Source: Myxococcales bacterium
GTDB lineage: Bacteria; Myxococcota_A; Polyangia; Haliangiales; Haliangiaceae
DNA: 64,000 bases
Direction: 5' to 3'
NCBI GenBank assembly: GCA_016720595.1
Contig: JADKKI010000019.1
Location: forward strand, 128,357 to 192,356
Shown here: positions 1-9,500 of the stretch, one piece after another
Layout of the letters: every line of letters starts with the position of its first letter
Position numbering within the stretch: position 1 is the first letter of the stretch
Notes under the pieces: generated by a model
Told to the model about the DNA's origin: nothing
Databases searched by the model: none
Seen by the model: only the letters and a program-made list of their open reading frames with translations
Position numbers and translations under genes: made by a program

Positions 1-240
1 CGTGGCCGCCACCACGCCCCGTGCGCGCTGCTCGGCGGGGAGGGCGGTCATGAAGGACAGGGTGTTGCGCGCCTTGAAGGCGTTGGTCGGCAGGTGGTTC
101 TCGTGCTTCACCAGCACGCGGACGCCGAGCTCCTCGTCGAGCACCGGGTAGCGGCGCAGGGGGGTGGGCGAGAGGTAGGGCGCGATCCGGGCGCGCGCTG
201 CGACCACGTCGTCCCACGTGATGGGCCAGGTGGTCGGCAC
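1..240 (-). CDS. Threonine/serine dehydratase-like PLP enzyme, N-terminal part (cut by window edge)
   Basis: Only the first 80 codons are in the window; the gene continues past base 1. The visible part reads [12 protein letters not shown], then [19 protein letters not shown], which is the N-terminal substrate/cofactor region of fold-type II PLP enzymes of the threonine dehydratase family; the Lys in NAFKARN is the expected Schiff-base lysine for pyridoxal phosphate. These enzymes deaminate Thr or Ser to a 2-oxo acid in the cytosol. The start is taken at GTG 240, because the family match begins a few residues later. An in-frame ATG at 267 would add nine residues. The gene is transcribed divergently from the one starting at 286. 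The exact substrate cannot be decided from this fragment. Confidence 0.75.
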   Translation of the reverse strand, partial: MPTTWPITWDDVVAARARIAPYLSPTPLRRYPVLDEELGVRVLVKHENHLPTNAFKARNTLSFMTALPAEQRARGVVAAT

Positions 241-285
241 GGCGCCGAGTCTACCCCCGCGCGTCATGCGTGGCACAATGCGCAC

Positions 286-1074
286 GTGGAAGTGTTCTTC
301 CTGATGATGGGCCTCTGGCTCGTCGTTGCCGTCGCGCTCGGCATGCGCCAGCCGAAAGGCTTCGGCGGGGCGGCCCTGCGGGCGCGGCTCGATGCGGTGT
401 ACGGCGAGCCCCACGAGCTGGTGCGGGTGACGCCGGCCGCGTTTCCCGAGGCCGATGTCGAGTTCTACGATCGCGTGAAGCGCGAGCTCGAGACGCGGAA
501 GTACCGGTGGATCGGGGACGTCGAGGATCTCACGCTGTCTCGGATCTATCCGCAGAACCGTACGTTCCTGCGGCTGTTCGTCGATGCGGGCGGGATGATC
601 CGCGTCAGCGCGTATCACCTGCATCCCCGTGGCGTCGTCGTCTCGCTGCTGCAGCTCGTGCAGCTGTTCCCGCGGCACCTTCGCGTGGTCGAGCTGGTGA
701 GCGAGGTGCAGGGCACGTTCCTCGTGACCAGCAACACGCACGGCGTGGATCGCCTCGAGCCGCCTCCCGAGGCCAAGGTCGAGCGGCTCCCGCTCAATAC
801 GCCGATCGGTGAGATCGTGGCGCGTCACGAGGCGCGGATCACCCAGGCCGTGAAGACGCATCCCGAGCGTGCGCCGGTGGGGTTCGAGGCACTCGAAGAC
901 ATCCTCGCGTCGATGGCGCGGGCCCACGTGGTCATGGCGCGTCACCGGCAGAAGGTCGGCGGGCTCTCGCGCGACGAGCTGGAGCGCCTGAAGGGCCGGC
1001 CGCTCAGCACGAGCGAGGAGGCGTTCCTGCGCGAGGTGCAGGGCACGGAGAAGCCCGAGCCAACTTCGTCGTGA
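286..1074 (+). CDS. Hypothetical membrane-anchored protein
   Basis: I do not recognise this family. The 262-residue product starts with about 20 hydrophobic residues ([18 protein letters not shown]), a single N-terminal membrane anchor or uncleaved signal, followed by a soluble region of mixed charge rich in Glu and Arg. GTG 286 was chosen because the anchor begins directly after it. The open frame extends upstream, but the upstream translation is low-complexity Gly/Arg and antisense to the PLP enzyme gene. The C-terminal third is helical-looking and ends in a polar tail. The downstream gene is convergent, so this is probably a single-gene transcript. Confidence 0.6.
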   Translation: MEVFFLMMGLWLVVAVALGMRQPKGFGGAALRARLDAVYGEPHELVRVTPAAFPEADVEFYDRVKRELETRKYRWIGDVEDLTLSRIYPQNRTFLRLFVDAGGMIRVSAYHLHPRGVVVSLLQLVQLFPRHLRVVELVSEVQGTFLVTSNTHGVDRLEPPPEAKVERLPLNTPIGEIVARHEARITQAVKTHPERAPVGFEALEDILASMARAHVVMARHRQKVGGLSRDELERLKGRPLSTSEEAFLREVQGTEKPEPTSS

Positions 1075-1091
1075 AGCGCGACCGCTGATCG

Positions 1092-1547
1092 CTACGGGCA
1101 GGTCGGAGCGTTGAACGTGCCGCTGACGTCGGTCGGCACGCCGCCGACCATCGCCATCGCACTCAGCGATCCGGACACGAAGCCATCGCTGCCGGAGTCG
1201 ATCGTGACCGTTCCGGAGACCAGCGGCGAGGCCATGTAGCTGAGGAAGCCCGAGGGCACTGCGGTGACGTTGTTCTGATCGGGGCGCAACGTGATCGGCC
1301 CGAGCGGGATCGCGGTGACGCCCGACAGCGTGATCAGCTCCACCGAGGCGATCGTGTCACCCGTGCAGCCCTCGATGGTCGCGAAGGTGAGCGTCCACTT
1401 GTGGTACGGGGCGCCGTAGCTGACGAACCCGGGCTGCGCGCGGGCGGAGTGTGCCGCGGGGTTCACGGTCAGGGTGGCCGAGCTCAGCGGGGCCTCCGGG
1501 CTCGTCGCACATGACGCACATAGCAGCAGCCACAGGAGGTGCCTCAC
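1092..1547 (-). CDS. Small secreted lipoprotein, unknown function
   Basis: The product is 151 residues and starts at GTG 1547 with a short signal, [13 protein letters not shown], whose last Cys fits a type II signal peptide cleavage and lipidation site. The mature part is Ser/Thr/Gly-rich with alternating hydrophobic residues (for example [18 protein letters not shown]), typical of a small all-beta secreted domain, and carries a Cys pair. A longer reading frame starts at 1691, but its first 48 residues are Arg/Pro-rich and would bury the signal peptide. No family is recognised. It is convergent with the gene at 286-1074 and divergent from the pseudokinase operon at 1678. Confidence 0.65.
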   Translation of the reverse strand: MRHLLWLLLCASCATSPEAPLSSATLTVNPAAHSARAQPGFVSYGAPYHKWTLTFATIEGCTGDTIASVELITLSGVTAIPLGPITLRPDQNNVTAVPSGFLSYMASPLVSGTVTIDSGSDGFVSGSLSAMAMVGGVPTDVSGTFNAPTCP

Positions 1548-1677
1548 AGGCCAAGTAGGCGCGCCGGGTCTGGCGGTGTCAACGCGGGATCGGGCCTTCG
1601 CGCGGCCTTCCCATGGTCGTGGGCCTGGAAATGCCTTCTTGACCCGACCTGGTCGCACAGCGCACGCTTGAGAACTG

Positions 1678-3897
1678 GTGGGTTCGACCAACCCCGTGGG
1701 TGAGAGGCTGGGTCGCTACGAGGTCCTCGAGGTCCTCGTACCGGGCGACGTGGTCGATCTATGGCTCGCCCGGGTCCTGGAAGAGCCGGCGCGCCATGTG
1801 GTGATCGAGCGGCTGCGGGCGGTCCACGGCAAGGATCGCGACGTGCCGGAGCTGTTCACGGGCGATGCGCGCCGCGCGCTCGCGCTTCACCATCCGCAGA
1901 TCGTCGCGGTCGAAGAGCTCGGCGAGGACGCCGGGGCGCCGTACCTCGTGAGGGCCTACCTCCACGGCGAGGACCTGCGTCAGGTGCTCGCGCGCGTGGT
2001 CGAGCGGAGCGCGCAGATCCCGATCGAACACGTGATCTCGATCGGCGCCGCGATCGCAGACGCGCTCCATCACGCGCACGAGGCCAAGGGCCAGGACGGG
2101 CGGCCGCTCGAGATCGTGCATCGCGGCGTATCTCCGAGCTCGGTCGTCCTCGGGTATGACGGCACGGTCAGCGTCATGGAGGTCGCCCATGCCCGCGCGA
2201 CCTTGCGTGCGGCGAAGGAGAGGCCGCAGGTGCTGCGCAGCAAGGCGCCGTACCTGTCGCCGGAGCAGTGCAGCGGCAACAAGCTCGATCGCCGCAGCGA
2301 CGTGTTCTCCCTTGGCGTCGTGCTGTACGAGCTCGCCACGGCTCGTCGCCTGTTCAAGGCAAGTAGCGACTACCTGACGATGACGGCGATCACCGCCTGC
2401 AAGATTCCGCCACCGTCCGCGTTCCGCGCCGAGGTCTCGAAGCAGCTCGAGGACATCATCCTTCGTGCGCTGTCCCGCGAACCGGCGGCGCGGTATCAGA
2501 CCGCGGCCGAGCTGCGCGATGCCCTTCAGGCCCTTGGGCCCCCGAGCAGCCCCGAGGCGCTCGCGAGCTATCTCCGCGGCCTGTTCGGAGAGCGCCCCAT
2601 GCCGTGGACCGCACCGGGCACGAGCCCCGCGCCTGCGCCCGTGGACTTCGACGGTAAGGGGACCGGGCTCGCACCTCCACCCGCCGAGGCGCTGCAGCCC
2701 AAGGCGATCCCGCGCTCGGTCGGGACCCGGAGCTCGCCGATCGAGATCGCGCGCGCGCAGCTCGCGGTCGCCGCCGTCACCACCTCGAGTAACCCCGTGG
2801 TGATCCCAGGTGGTGCGCCCGTGGTCGCCACACCTGGTCCGCGCAAGAAGTCCGCGACCCGCGCACCGATCCCGGCACCCACACGGCAGCGCCCCAAGAC
2901 GATCCAGATCCCGACCACGAAGGTCGAGGCCGTGCTCGCGTCGCCGCGGACCGATCTCGCGCCGAACATCGAGGTCGCGCCGCGGATCGAGGCCGCGCCG
3001 CGGATCGAGGTCGCGCCGCGGATCGAGGTCGCGCCGAGCGTCGAAGCCGCGCCGCGGATCGAGGTCGCACCCGTCAGCAAGGTCGCGGTCGCGCACCAGC
3101 AGCTCGTCACCCCGGAGCTGACGTCGCCTCCTCCGCCACCGCCCGTGTTCACGGGCGAGGTCAAGGTCTCGACGCCGGTGCCTCTCGAGAGCGGAGCCGA
3201 TGGCAGCGGCCCCGCCTTCGTCGTTGCGATCGAGCCGATCGCCGCCGAGGTCGAGAGCGCTCGTCCCAGGCGCCCGCACGACACCGAGCCGGTCCGGCCG
3301 CTCCCTCCGCCGCGCAGGTTCGAGAGCGACGACGCGTGGGAGCCATCGCCCGCGAGGAGCCGCACCATCCCGATCGCGATCGGTGGCGTGGTCGCACTCG
3401 CCTTGGTGCTGGTGCTGGTGCTCGCGATCGGCCTCTCGGGCGGCGGCAGCGACGCGGTCTCCGAGCCGCCCGCGCCAACGGCACATCCGGCGCCGCCGAT
3501 CGCGTCGCCAGCTCCGGTCGAGTCGCCCCCGGTCGCGTCACCTCCGGTCGAGCCCGGGCCACCGCCGGGCGCGAATCCCGAGGAGCCGACGCCACCGGCA
3601 CCCGCGATTGCCAGCCCCACGATCACGAAGCCGGCGGCCACCAAGCCGGTGGTCACCAAGCCGGTGGTCATCAAGCCGGTGGTCACCAAGCCCGCGAACA
3701 TCGCGCGTCCGGTGACCAAGCCGGTGAAGCCGCCGCAGAACGTCGCGACCCGGCCGGTGGCAACGCCGGCGCCGCAGAAGCCGGTCGCGAGGCCGGCGCC
3801 TTCAAAGCCCGTGCAGAAGCCCATCAAGCCAGCGGTCAAGACGCCCCCTCCGAAGCGGGGCTCGTGGGATCCTGACTCCCTGTTCCCCAAGAAATGA
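1678..3897 (+). CDS. Ser/Thr protein kinase-like membrane protein with all catalytic motifs lost (pseudokinase)
   Basis: The 739-residue product has a kinase-fold domain at about residues 12-285 and a membrane helix at about 564-588 inside long Pro-rich linkers, so the kinase fold is cytoplasmic and the last 150 residues extracytoplasmic. The fold is recognisable from RYEVLEVL at the start, a SPEQ motif, and RRSDVFSLGVVLYEL. The catalytic residues are replaced: the VAxK lysine is Glu44 (VVIER), the HRD aspartate is Gly150 (HRGVSPSS), the downstream catalytic-loop Asn is Ser155, and DFG reads EVA at 168-170. Known family behaviour would make this a non-phosphorylating scaffold or sensor. It overlaps the next gene by ATGA, so the two are probably co-translated. 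The GTG start has no strong ribosome site; a GTG six codons later is an alternative. Confidence 0.85.
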   Translation: MGSTNPVGERLGRYEVLEVLVPGDVVDLWLARVLEEPARHVVIERLRAVHGKDRDVPELFTGDARRALALHHPQIVAVEELGEDAGAPYLVRAYLHGEDLRQVLARVVERSAQIPIEHVISIGAAIADALHHAHEAKGQDGRPLEIVHRGVSPSSVVLGYDGTVSVMEVAHARATLRAAKERPQVLRSKAPYLSPEQCSGNKLDRRSDVFSLGVVLYELATARRLFKASSDYLTMTAITACKIPPPSAFRAEVSKQLEDIILRALSREPAARYQTAAELRDALQALGPPSSPEALASYLRGLFGERPMPWTAPGTSPAPAPVDFDGKGTGLAPPPAEALQPKAIPRSVGTRSSPIEIARAQLAVAAVTTSSNPVVIPGGAPVVATPGPRKKSATRAPIPAPTRQRPKTIQIPTTKVEAVLASPRTDLAPNIEVAPRIEAAPRIEVAPRIEVAPSVEAAPRIEVAPVSKVAVAHQQLVTPELTSPPPPPPVFTGEVKVSTPVPLESGADGSGPAFVVAIEPIAAEVESARPRRPHDTEPVRPLPPPRRFESDDAWEPSPARSRTIPIAIGGVVALALVLVLVLAIGLSGGGSDAVSEPPAPTAHPAPPIASPAPVESPPVASPPVEPGPPPGANPEEPTPPAPAIASPTITKPAATKPVVTKPVVIKPVVTKPANIARPVTKPVKPPQNVATRPVATPAPQKPVARPAPSKPVQKPIKPAVKTPPPKRGSWDPDSLFPKK
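2959..3066 (+). repeat. Six tandem 18-bp units coding A-P-x-[IV]-E-[VA] repeats
   Basis: Six consecutive 18-bp units inside the pseudokinase gene code for variants of APRIEV/APRIEA in the cytoplasmic linker between the kinase-like domain and the membrane helix. Units differ by a few bases, so the array is not freshly expanded. A second short array of four 15-bp units coding KP-V-V-T lies at 3628-3687, on the other side of the membrane helix. Confidence 0.8.
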
Positions 3898-4610
3898 CGC
3901 TCCACCTCTCGTCGCTCACGCTCTCTCTCGTCCTCGTGATGCCGCTCGTCGCGCATGCGGGTGACCCGGCGCAGCCGCACATCGCGAAGGCGATGGAGGC
4001 GCACAAGGCCGGCAACTTCACGCTCGCGCTCGCCGAGCTGCAGCAGGCCTACAGCCTCGAACCACGACCGGAGCTGCTGTTCGCGATCGGCCAGGTCAAC
4101 GTCAAGCTCGATCGCTGCGCCGACGCGATCGGGTACTACGAGAAGTACCTCGCGACCAAACCGAGCGCGCAGGCGACCGCGGATACCAACGAGGCGATCA
4201 CGACCTGCAAGACCCAGCTCGCCGCGGCTCCGCCTCCGCCGGCCCCTGTTCCTCCGCCGGCATCGACCACACCCGTCGGTGGACGCCGGCCCTGGTACTC
4301 CGACAAGCTCGGCGATGGGTTGGTGCTCGCGGGGATCACGACGAGCGCGATCGGGGTGGTGCTCTACGTGGGCGCGCGTGGCGATCTCGACGATGCCGAG
4401 AGCGCGATGGATCTGTCGCACTATCAGGACGCCGTCGATCGTGCGCACGAGAAGCGCACGTGGTCGGTGATCCTGGTCGGTGGTGGTGTGGCGTTGATCG
4501 CCGCGGGCGTCGCGCACTACATGCTCGGTGATCGATCCAACGAGACGCGTGGCGTCGGCGTGGTGCCGACGCGCAGCGGTGGCCTCGTGACCTGGGGAGG
4601 GAGGTTCTGA
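3894..4610 (+). CDS. Secreted or periplasmic TPR-type protein with C-terminal membrane helices
   Basis: The 238-residue product begins with a signal peptide (about residues 1-22, ending VAHA). It is followed by a helical repeat region of about 80 residues (HKAGNFTLALAELQQAYSLEP and a second helix pair ending in DAIGYYEKYL) that matches tetratricopeptide repeats. A Pro/Ala linker leads to two hydrophobic stretches (about 143-160 and 190-210). TPR proteins mediate protein-protein contacts. The ATG overlaps the pseudokinase stop (ATGA), and its own stop overlaps the next ATG (TGATG), so the three genes form one translationally coupled operon. This arrangement suggests it links the membrane pseudokinase to the exported lectin-like lipoprotein; that role is inference. 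Confidence 0.75.
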   Translation: MTLHLSSLTLSLVLVMPLVAHAGDPAQPHIAKAMEAHKAGNFTLALAELQQAYSLEPRPELLFAIGQVNVKLDRCADAIGYYEKYLATKPSAQATADTNEAITTCKTQLAAAPPPPAPVPPPASTTPVGGRRPWYSDKLGDGLVLAGITTSAIGVVLYVGARGDLDDAESAMDLSHYQDAVDRAHEKRTWSVILVGGGVALIAAGVAHYMLGDRSNETRGVGVVPTRSGGLVTWGGRF

Positions 4611-5266
4611 TGTGGAAATTCCTCGTCGTCGGTGCGCTGCTCGCGTCGTCGTGTCTGCGCGACACGTCGTTCAAGTGTTCGACCAACGCGGAGTGCGGCC
4701 AGGGCGGGACGTGCGAGCGGGGCGTGGGCTACTGCAGTGTCACCGACACCGGGTGCGCGAGCGGCTCGCGGTTCGGATCCTCGGCGGGCCCGTATGCCGG
4801 CCAATGCGTGGGGGAGGATGCACCCGCCGACGCACCCGTCGCCGACGCACCCATCGTCGACGCGCCGATCACGGGGTGCCCGAGCAACTTCATGGCGATC
4901 ACCGGCGGGCAGGGAACCCACGTCTACCGGGCCATCCCGATGACCAGCAGCTGGCAGCAGCAGCGCTCGCGATGCAGCGGTCTGTCGAGCGCCGCCTACC
5001 TGGCGATCCCGGACGATCTCGCAGAGCTGCAGGCGATCTCGAGCCTGGCGGCGGGCGAGGTGTGGGTCGGGATCAGCGACACCGCGACGGAAAACACGTT
5101 CCTCACCGTGAAGGGCGTGCCGGCGACGTTCCTGCCCTGGGACACCAACCAGCCTGACGACCAGGGCCCGGGCGAGGACTGCGTGATCATCCACGAGCAG
5201 AACTCGAAGCTGCGAGACGAGCGTTGCAACGACGGGTTCCGCGCGGTGTGCGAGTGCGAGCCCTGA
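4610..5266 (+). CDS. Lipoprotein with C-type lectin-like domain
   Basis: The 218-residue product has a short signal with a lipobox (LLASSC), a Cys-rich segment (about 24-66), an Asp-Ala-Pro linker, and a C-type lectin-like fold from about residue 88 to the end. The diagnostic motifs are a WVGI strand, a QPD tripeptide, EDCV, and a closing CECE with cysteines placed as in the family. In known C-type lectins QPD favours galactose-type ligands; here the second calcium motif (WND position) reads LRDERCN, so calcium or sugar binding is uncertain. It is the last gene of the coupled three-gene operon and is probably displayed on the cell envelope. C-type lectin folds are uncommon in bacteria and usually serve adhesion or ligand display. 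Confidence 0.8.
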   Translation: MWKFLVVGALLASSCLRDTSFKCSTNAECGQGGTCERGVGYCSVTDTGCASGSRFGSSAGPYAGQCVGEDAPADAPVADAPIVDAPITGCPSNFMAITGGQGTHVYRAIPMTSSWQQQRSRCSGLSSAAYLAIPDDLAELQAISSLAAGEVWVGISDTATENTFLTVKGVPATFLPWDTNQPDDQGPGEDCVIIHEQNSKLRDERCNDGFRAVCECEP

Positions 5267-5311
5267 GCGCGCTTCAGCGTCGAGTCAGACCCCTCTGGCA
5301 TCCTCGACGGG

Positions 5312-6532
5312 ATGCGGGTGCTGCACACGTCGGACTGGCACCTCGGGCACACGCTCCGGGGTGAGGTCTCGCGCGAGCACGAGCACGCGGTGTTCCTCGC
5401 CTGGCTGCTCGAGACCTGCGCGCACGAGCGGGCCGATGCGCTCCTGATCACCGGCGACGTGTTCGACAGCGCCACGCCGCCCGCGAGTGCCGAGCGGATG
5501 TGGTTCGAGTTCCTCGCAGCCGCGCGCCGCGCCAGTCCGGCGATGGACATCATCGCGATCGCCGGCAATCACGATTCTCCGGCGCGACTGGGCGCGGCCT
5601 CGGCGGTGCTGCGCGAGCTGAACGTCCACGTGATCGGCGGCCTGCCACGCACGAGCGAAGGCGCGATCGATCTCGATCGCGTGCTGATCCCGATCGGGGG
5701 TGGTCGCGGGCTGGTGGCCGCGGTGCCGTTCCTGCGCCCGGTCGATCTGCCGCCCGACGTGACGGATCCCCTCGAGGCGATCTATGCGGAGGTGCTCGCC
5801 GGGGCACGCGCGCGTCGCGTGGCGGGGCAAGCGCTGATCGTCACGGGCCATCTGTATGTCGCCGGCGCCGACGCGGCCTACCTGTCGGAGCGCCGGGTCT
5901 CGATCGGCGGCGTGGAGTCCGCGCCGCTGCGTCTGTTCCCGCCAGAGATCGATTACGTCGCGCTCGGGCACATCCACCGCGGGCAGCGCGTGGGCCGGGA
6001 GACGATCCGGTACGCCGGGGCGCCGATCTCGCTCGCGCTCGACGAGGCCGGCTATCGCCATCAGATCGTGGCCCTCGAGCTCGGCGAGCAGCCGATCGAG
6101 ATCCGGCAGCTGCTCGTGCCACAGGCGATCGAGATCCTGCGGATCCCACGGCGCGGCGCGGCGCCGCTGGGCGAGGTGCTGGCCGCGCTCGATGCGCTCC
6201 CACCGCGGATCGTCGACGATCAAGCGCGCCCGTACCTCGAGGTCGTGGTCTCGCTCGAGAAGCCGGAGCCGAAGCTGCGCGTCCTCGTCGAGACCGCTCT
6301 CGACGGCAAGCGCGCGCGCCTGATCCAGCTCCACGTGGAGCACACGGGGGATGGCGCGGCGCTCGGTGATCGCGTGAGCGCGCGCCGGCTGGCGGAGCTC
6401 GATCCGCGCGAGGTGTTCCTCCGGTTGTGGGCGCGCGATCACACGGAGCCGCCCGGTGCCGACGTGGTCGCCGGGTTCGATCGGCTGCTCGCGCAGGTCT
6501 CCGGCGACACGGTGGATCCGGAGGCGTCGTGA
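5312..6532 (+). CDS. sbcD: SbcD exonuclease subunit (Mre11-type metallophosphoesterase)
   Basis: The 406-residue product is the nuclease half of the SbcCD complex, which opens DNA hairpins and processes double-strand ends. The metal-binding motifs are all present in order: the N-terminal DWHLGH, GDVFDS, GNHDSP and GHIHRGQ. The length matches the family. The stop overlaps the GTG start of sbcC (GTGA at 6529-6532), the usual tight pairing for the complex subunits. The ATG at 5312 directly starts the conserved strand MRVLHTSDWH. Confidence 0.95.
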   Translation: MRVLHTSDWHLGHTLRGEVSREHEHAVFLAWLLETCAHERADALLITGDVFDSATPPASAERMWFEFLAAARRASPAMDIIAIAGNHDSPARLGAASAVLRELNVHVIGGLPRTSEGAIDLDRVLIPIGGGRGLVAAVPFLRPVDLPPDVTDPLEAIYAEVLAGARARRVAGQALIVTGHLYVAGADAAYLSERRVSIGGVESAPLRLFPPEIDYVALGHIHRGQRVGRETIRYAGAPISLALDEAGYRHQIVALELGEQPIEIRQLLVPQAIEILRIPRRGAAPLGEVLAALDALPPRIVDDQARPYLEVVVSLEKPEPKLRVLVETALDGKRARLIQLHVEHTGDGAALGDRVSARRLAELDPREVFLRLWARDHTEPPGADVVAGFDRLLAQVSGDTVDPEAS

Positions 6533-9500
6533 AGATCCTCGCGATCCGCGGCTGCAACCTCGCGAGTCTCGCCGGGGAGTTCGAGATCGATCTCGAGCAC
6601 GGCGCGCTCGGCGCGGCTGGGGTGTTCGCGATCGTCGGCAATACGGGTGCGGGCAAGAGCACGCTGCTCGATGCGCTGTGCGTGGCGCTGTTCGATCGCA
6701 CGCCGCGGCTCACCAACCACAGCCGCGTCGTCATCGGGCGCGGTGAAGAGGATCCGGGCGCCCTCGGTGCGCAGGACGTGCGCACGTTGCTCCGGCGCGG
6801 TGCGGCGCAGGGCTGGGCCGAGGTCGACTTCGAGAGCGGGGATTCCCGGCGCTACCGGGCGCGGTGGTCGGTGCGGCGCGCGCGCAATCAGGTGGATGGC
6901 ACGATCCAGGCGCAGCAGGTGACCTTGACCACCCTCGACGGTGGCGAGCGCCTCGGCGGCACCAAGACCGAGACTCTCGAGGCGATCCACGCGCGGCTCG
7001 GGCTCACGTTCGATCAGTTCCGGCGCTCGGCGCTGCTCGCGCAGGGCGAGTTCGCCGCGTTCCTCCGCGCCGATGGCAAGGATCGCAGCGAGCTCCTCGA
7101 GCGGATGACGGGCACGTCGATCTACACGCGGCTCAGCATGCAGGCGCACCTGCGCGCCACGCTGGCGGAGCACACGCTCGCCGCCGGCCGGACCGCCGCG
7201 TTCGCGATCCCGGTGCTCGACGAGCCTGCGCGCGCGGCGGCGGAGATGGATCGGATGGTCGCTGAACAGGCCAAGGTCTCCGCGCGGGCGCGCCACGCGG
7301 CAGCCGAGGCGGCGGCGCGCTGGGTGGCGGAGCGCACGGCGCGGAGCGATGCCGCCATGATCGCCGATCACGCGCTCGCCGCGGCGCTTGCCGCGAACGA
7401 GGCGGCAGAGCTCGAGCGGGCCGAGCTCGCGCTGCGGCAGCGGGCCGAGGGCCTGCGCGCGCCGTGGGACGAGGCGCAGCGCCGGGATCGGGACCTCGCT
7501 CTCGCACATGGCGAGGTGGTGGCAACCGAAGGCGCGATGGAGGCCGCGATGCGAGGCCAGGGCGAGCTCGCCGCCCGGCGCGCCGTGCTGCTCGAGCTGC
7601 ACGCGCCGATTCGCGAGGTGCGGATCGCGGCGCAGCTGGTCGAACGGGTGGCCGCGCCGTCGCCCGCCGACGCAGGCGGGGGCGTCGCCGTCATCGCACT
7701 CGCGCGCGCCGCGCAAGACGATGCAACGTGGCTCGCGATACGGGCGCGGCTCGCCCCCGAGGTCGCCGCGTGGGCCGAGCTCGATGCGAAGTTCGCGCAG
7801 CACGGCGCAGCGCAGGATGCGATCGCCTCGCTCGATCGCGCGCACCAGGAGCAGACCTCCACGCGGGACAAGCTCGCGCGCGCCCGCGCGGAGCTGGTGG
7901 CCGAGCACCAGGCCGCGATCGCCAAGCACACCGAGGCGCAGCGCAAGGCCGAGGCGTTCCAGAAGCGGCGCGGCCTGACGCTCGATGCGGCGAGCAAGCT
8001 CGAGCATCAGGCGCGCACGCGGCTCGCGGAGGTCGACACGCTGGTCGCGATCGCGGGCGCCGCGCGGTCGGCGCAGACCGCGCGCGAGGAGCTCGAGCGG
8101 CGGCGCACCGAGCTGGCGGAAGGGACGGTGGCCGATGTGGCGCAGCGTGCTTCGATCGAGGCATCACGGACCACCGCACGGGCCGTCCGCAAGGAGCGCG
8201 AGCATGCCGTCGTCGAGCTGCGGAAGGCCGCCGGGTACGAGCACGCGCGCGCGGAGCTGGTGGAAGGCGAGCCGTGTCCGCTGTGCGGCGCCGAGGCGCA
8301 TCCGTGGCGTGACCGTGGTGCGTTCCACGACGTGATCGCGGCGGCGAAGGCGCGGTTCGACGAGATCGTCGCGGAGCTCGACACCGCCACGGCCGCGATC
8401 TCGACCCTCGACGCACGCGCCGAGCAGCGCACCCGCGAGCAGGCCACGCTGACCCGCGGCCTCGCCACCGCCGTGGCGAGCGTCGAAGCAGCGTCGGCGC
8501 GCTGGGGCGAGCAGCTGACCACGCTCGGCGAGCTCTCGCTGGTCCGCGATCCGCTGGCAGCCGGCGCCGAGGCGTACGGGCTCGAGCTGCATGCGGCGGC
8601 GAAGAAGCGGCTCGACGAGGCGAAGACCACGCGGAGTCAGACCGAGGCTGCCACCAAGGCCGCCGCGGATGCGCAGGCCGAGGTCGCGCTGTGCCAGGCG
8701 AACCTCGACATGGCAGGCACGCGCGTCGCCGATCTCGATCGCAAGGTCGCGGATCTCGACGCCGCGATCGGCCGAACTGCCGGCGAGCGCACCGGACGGA
8801 TCGAGCGTCATGCCGAGCTCGCCGTGGAGCTCGATGCCGCAGTGGCCCGATGGAGCGAGGCCGCGGGCGAACCCGCACCGGTCGCAGCGCGTACACGCGC
8901 ACGTGGAGGAGCCACGCGCGATCACCACCGCACGTGGATGTCGGAGCTCGCGGTCGCGTGGCGTGGGCGGTCGGAGCGGGTCGCGGAGGCGGAGGGGGCG
9001 CTGGGCGCAGCGCTCCGCTCTCTCGAGATCGAGGTCCGGGCGGCGGAGACCGCGGCGGCGGAGCAGGGGGCTCGTCACGTGGATGCGTTGCGCCGGCGTG
9101 ACGATGCGATCGGAGCGCTCGCGGTGGCCGCGGCGGTGTTCGAGCACGCCCGCGCCGAGGCCGGCTTCGAGACCGAGGAGCTCGCGAGGTTGCTGTCGGC
9201 GGCGCCCTCACGGGCCGCGGAGCTCATCGAGCAGCTCGCGCAGCTCGAGCGCGCCGTCGTCCTCGCGCGCGCGGTCGGAGAGGAGCGTCAGCGGCTGGTC
9301 CGCGAGCACGCGGCCACCGAGCCGGCCTCGATCGCGGATGCCGGCGAGGTGGGCCCGCTCGCTGCCGCGCTCACGCTCGCCGAAGAGCACGCGGCGCGCG
9401 CGGGCACGCTGCTCGCTGCCGACGACGACGCGCGCACTCGTCGCGCCGAGGCGCTCGCCCAGCTCGCCACGGCGGAGGCCAACGCCGACATCGATCGGAT

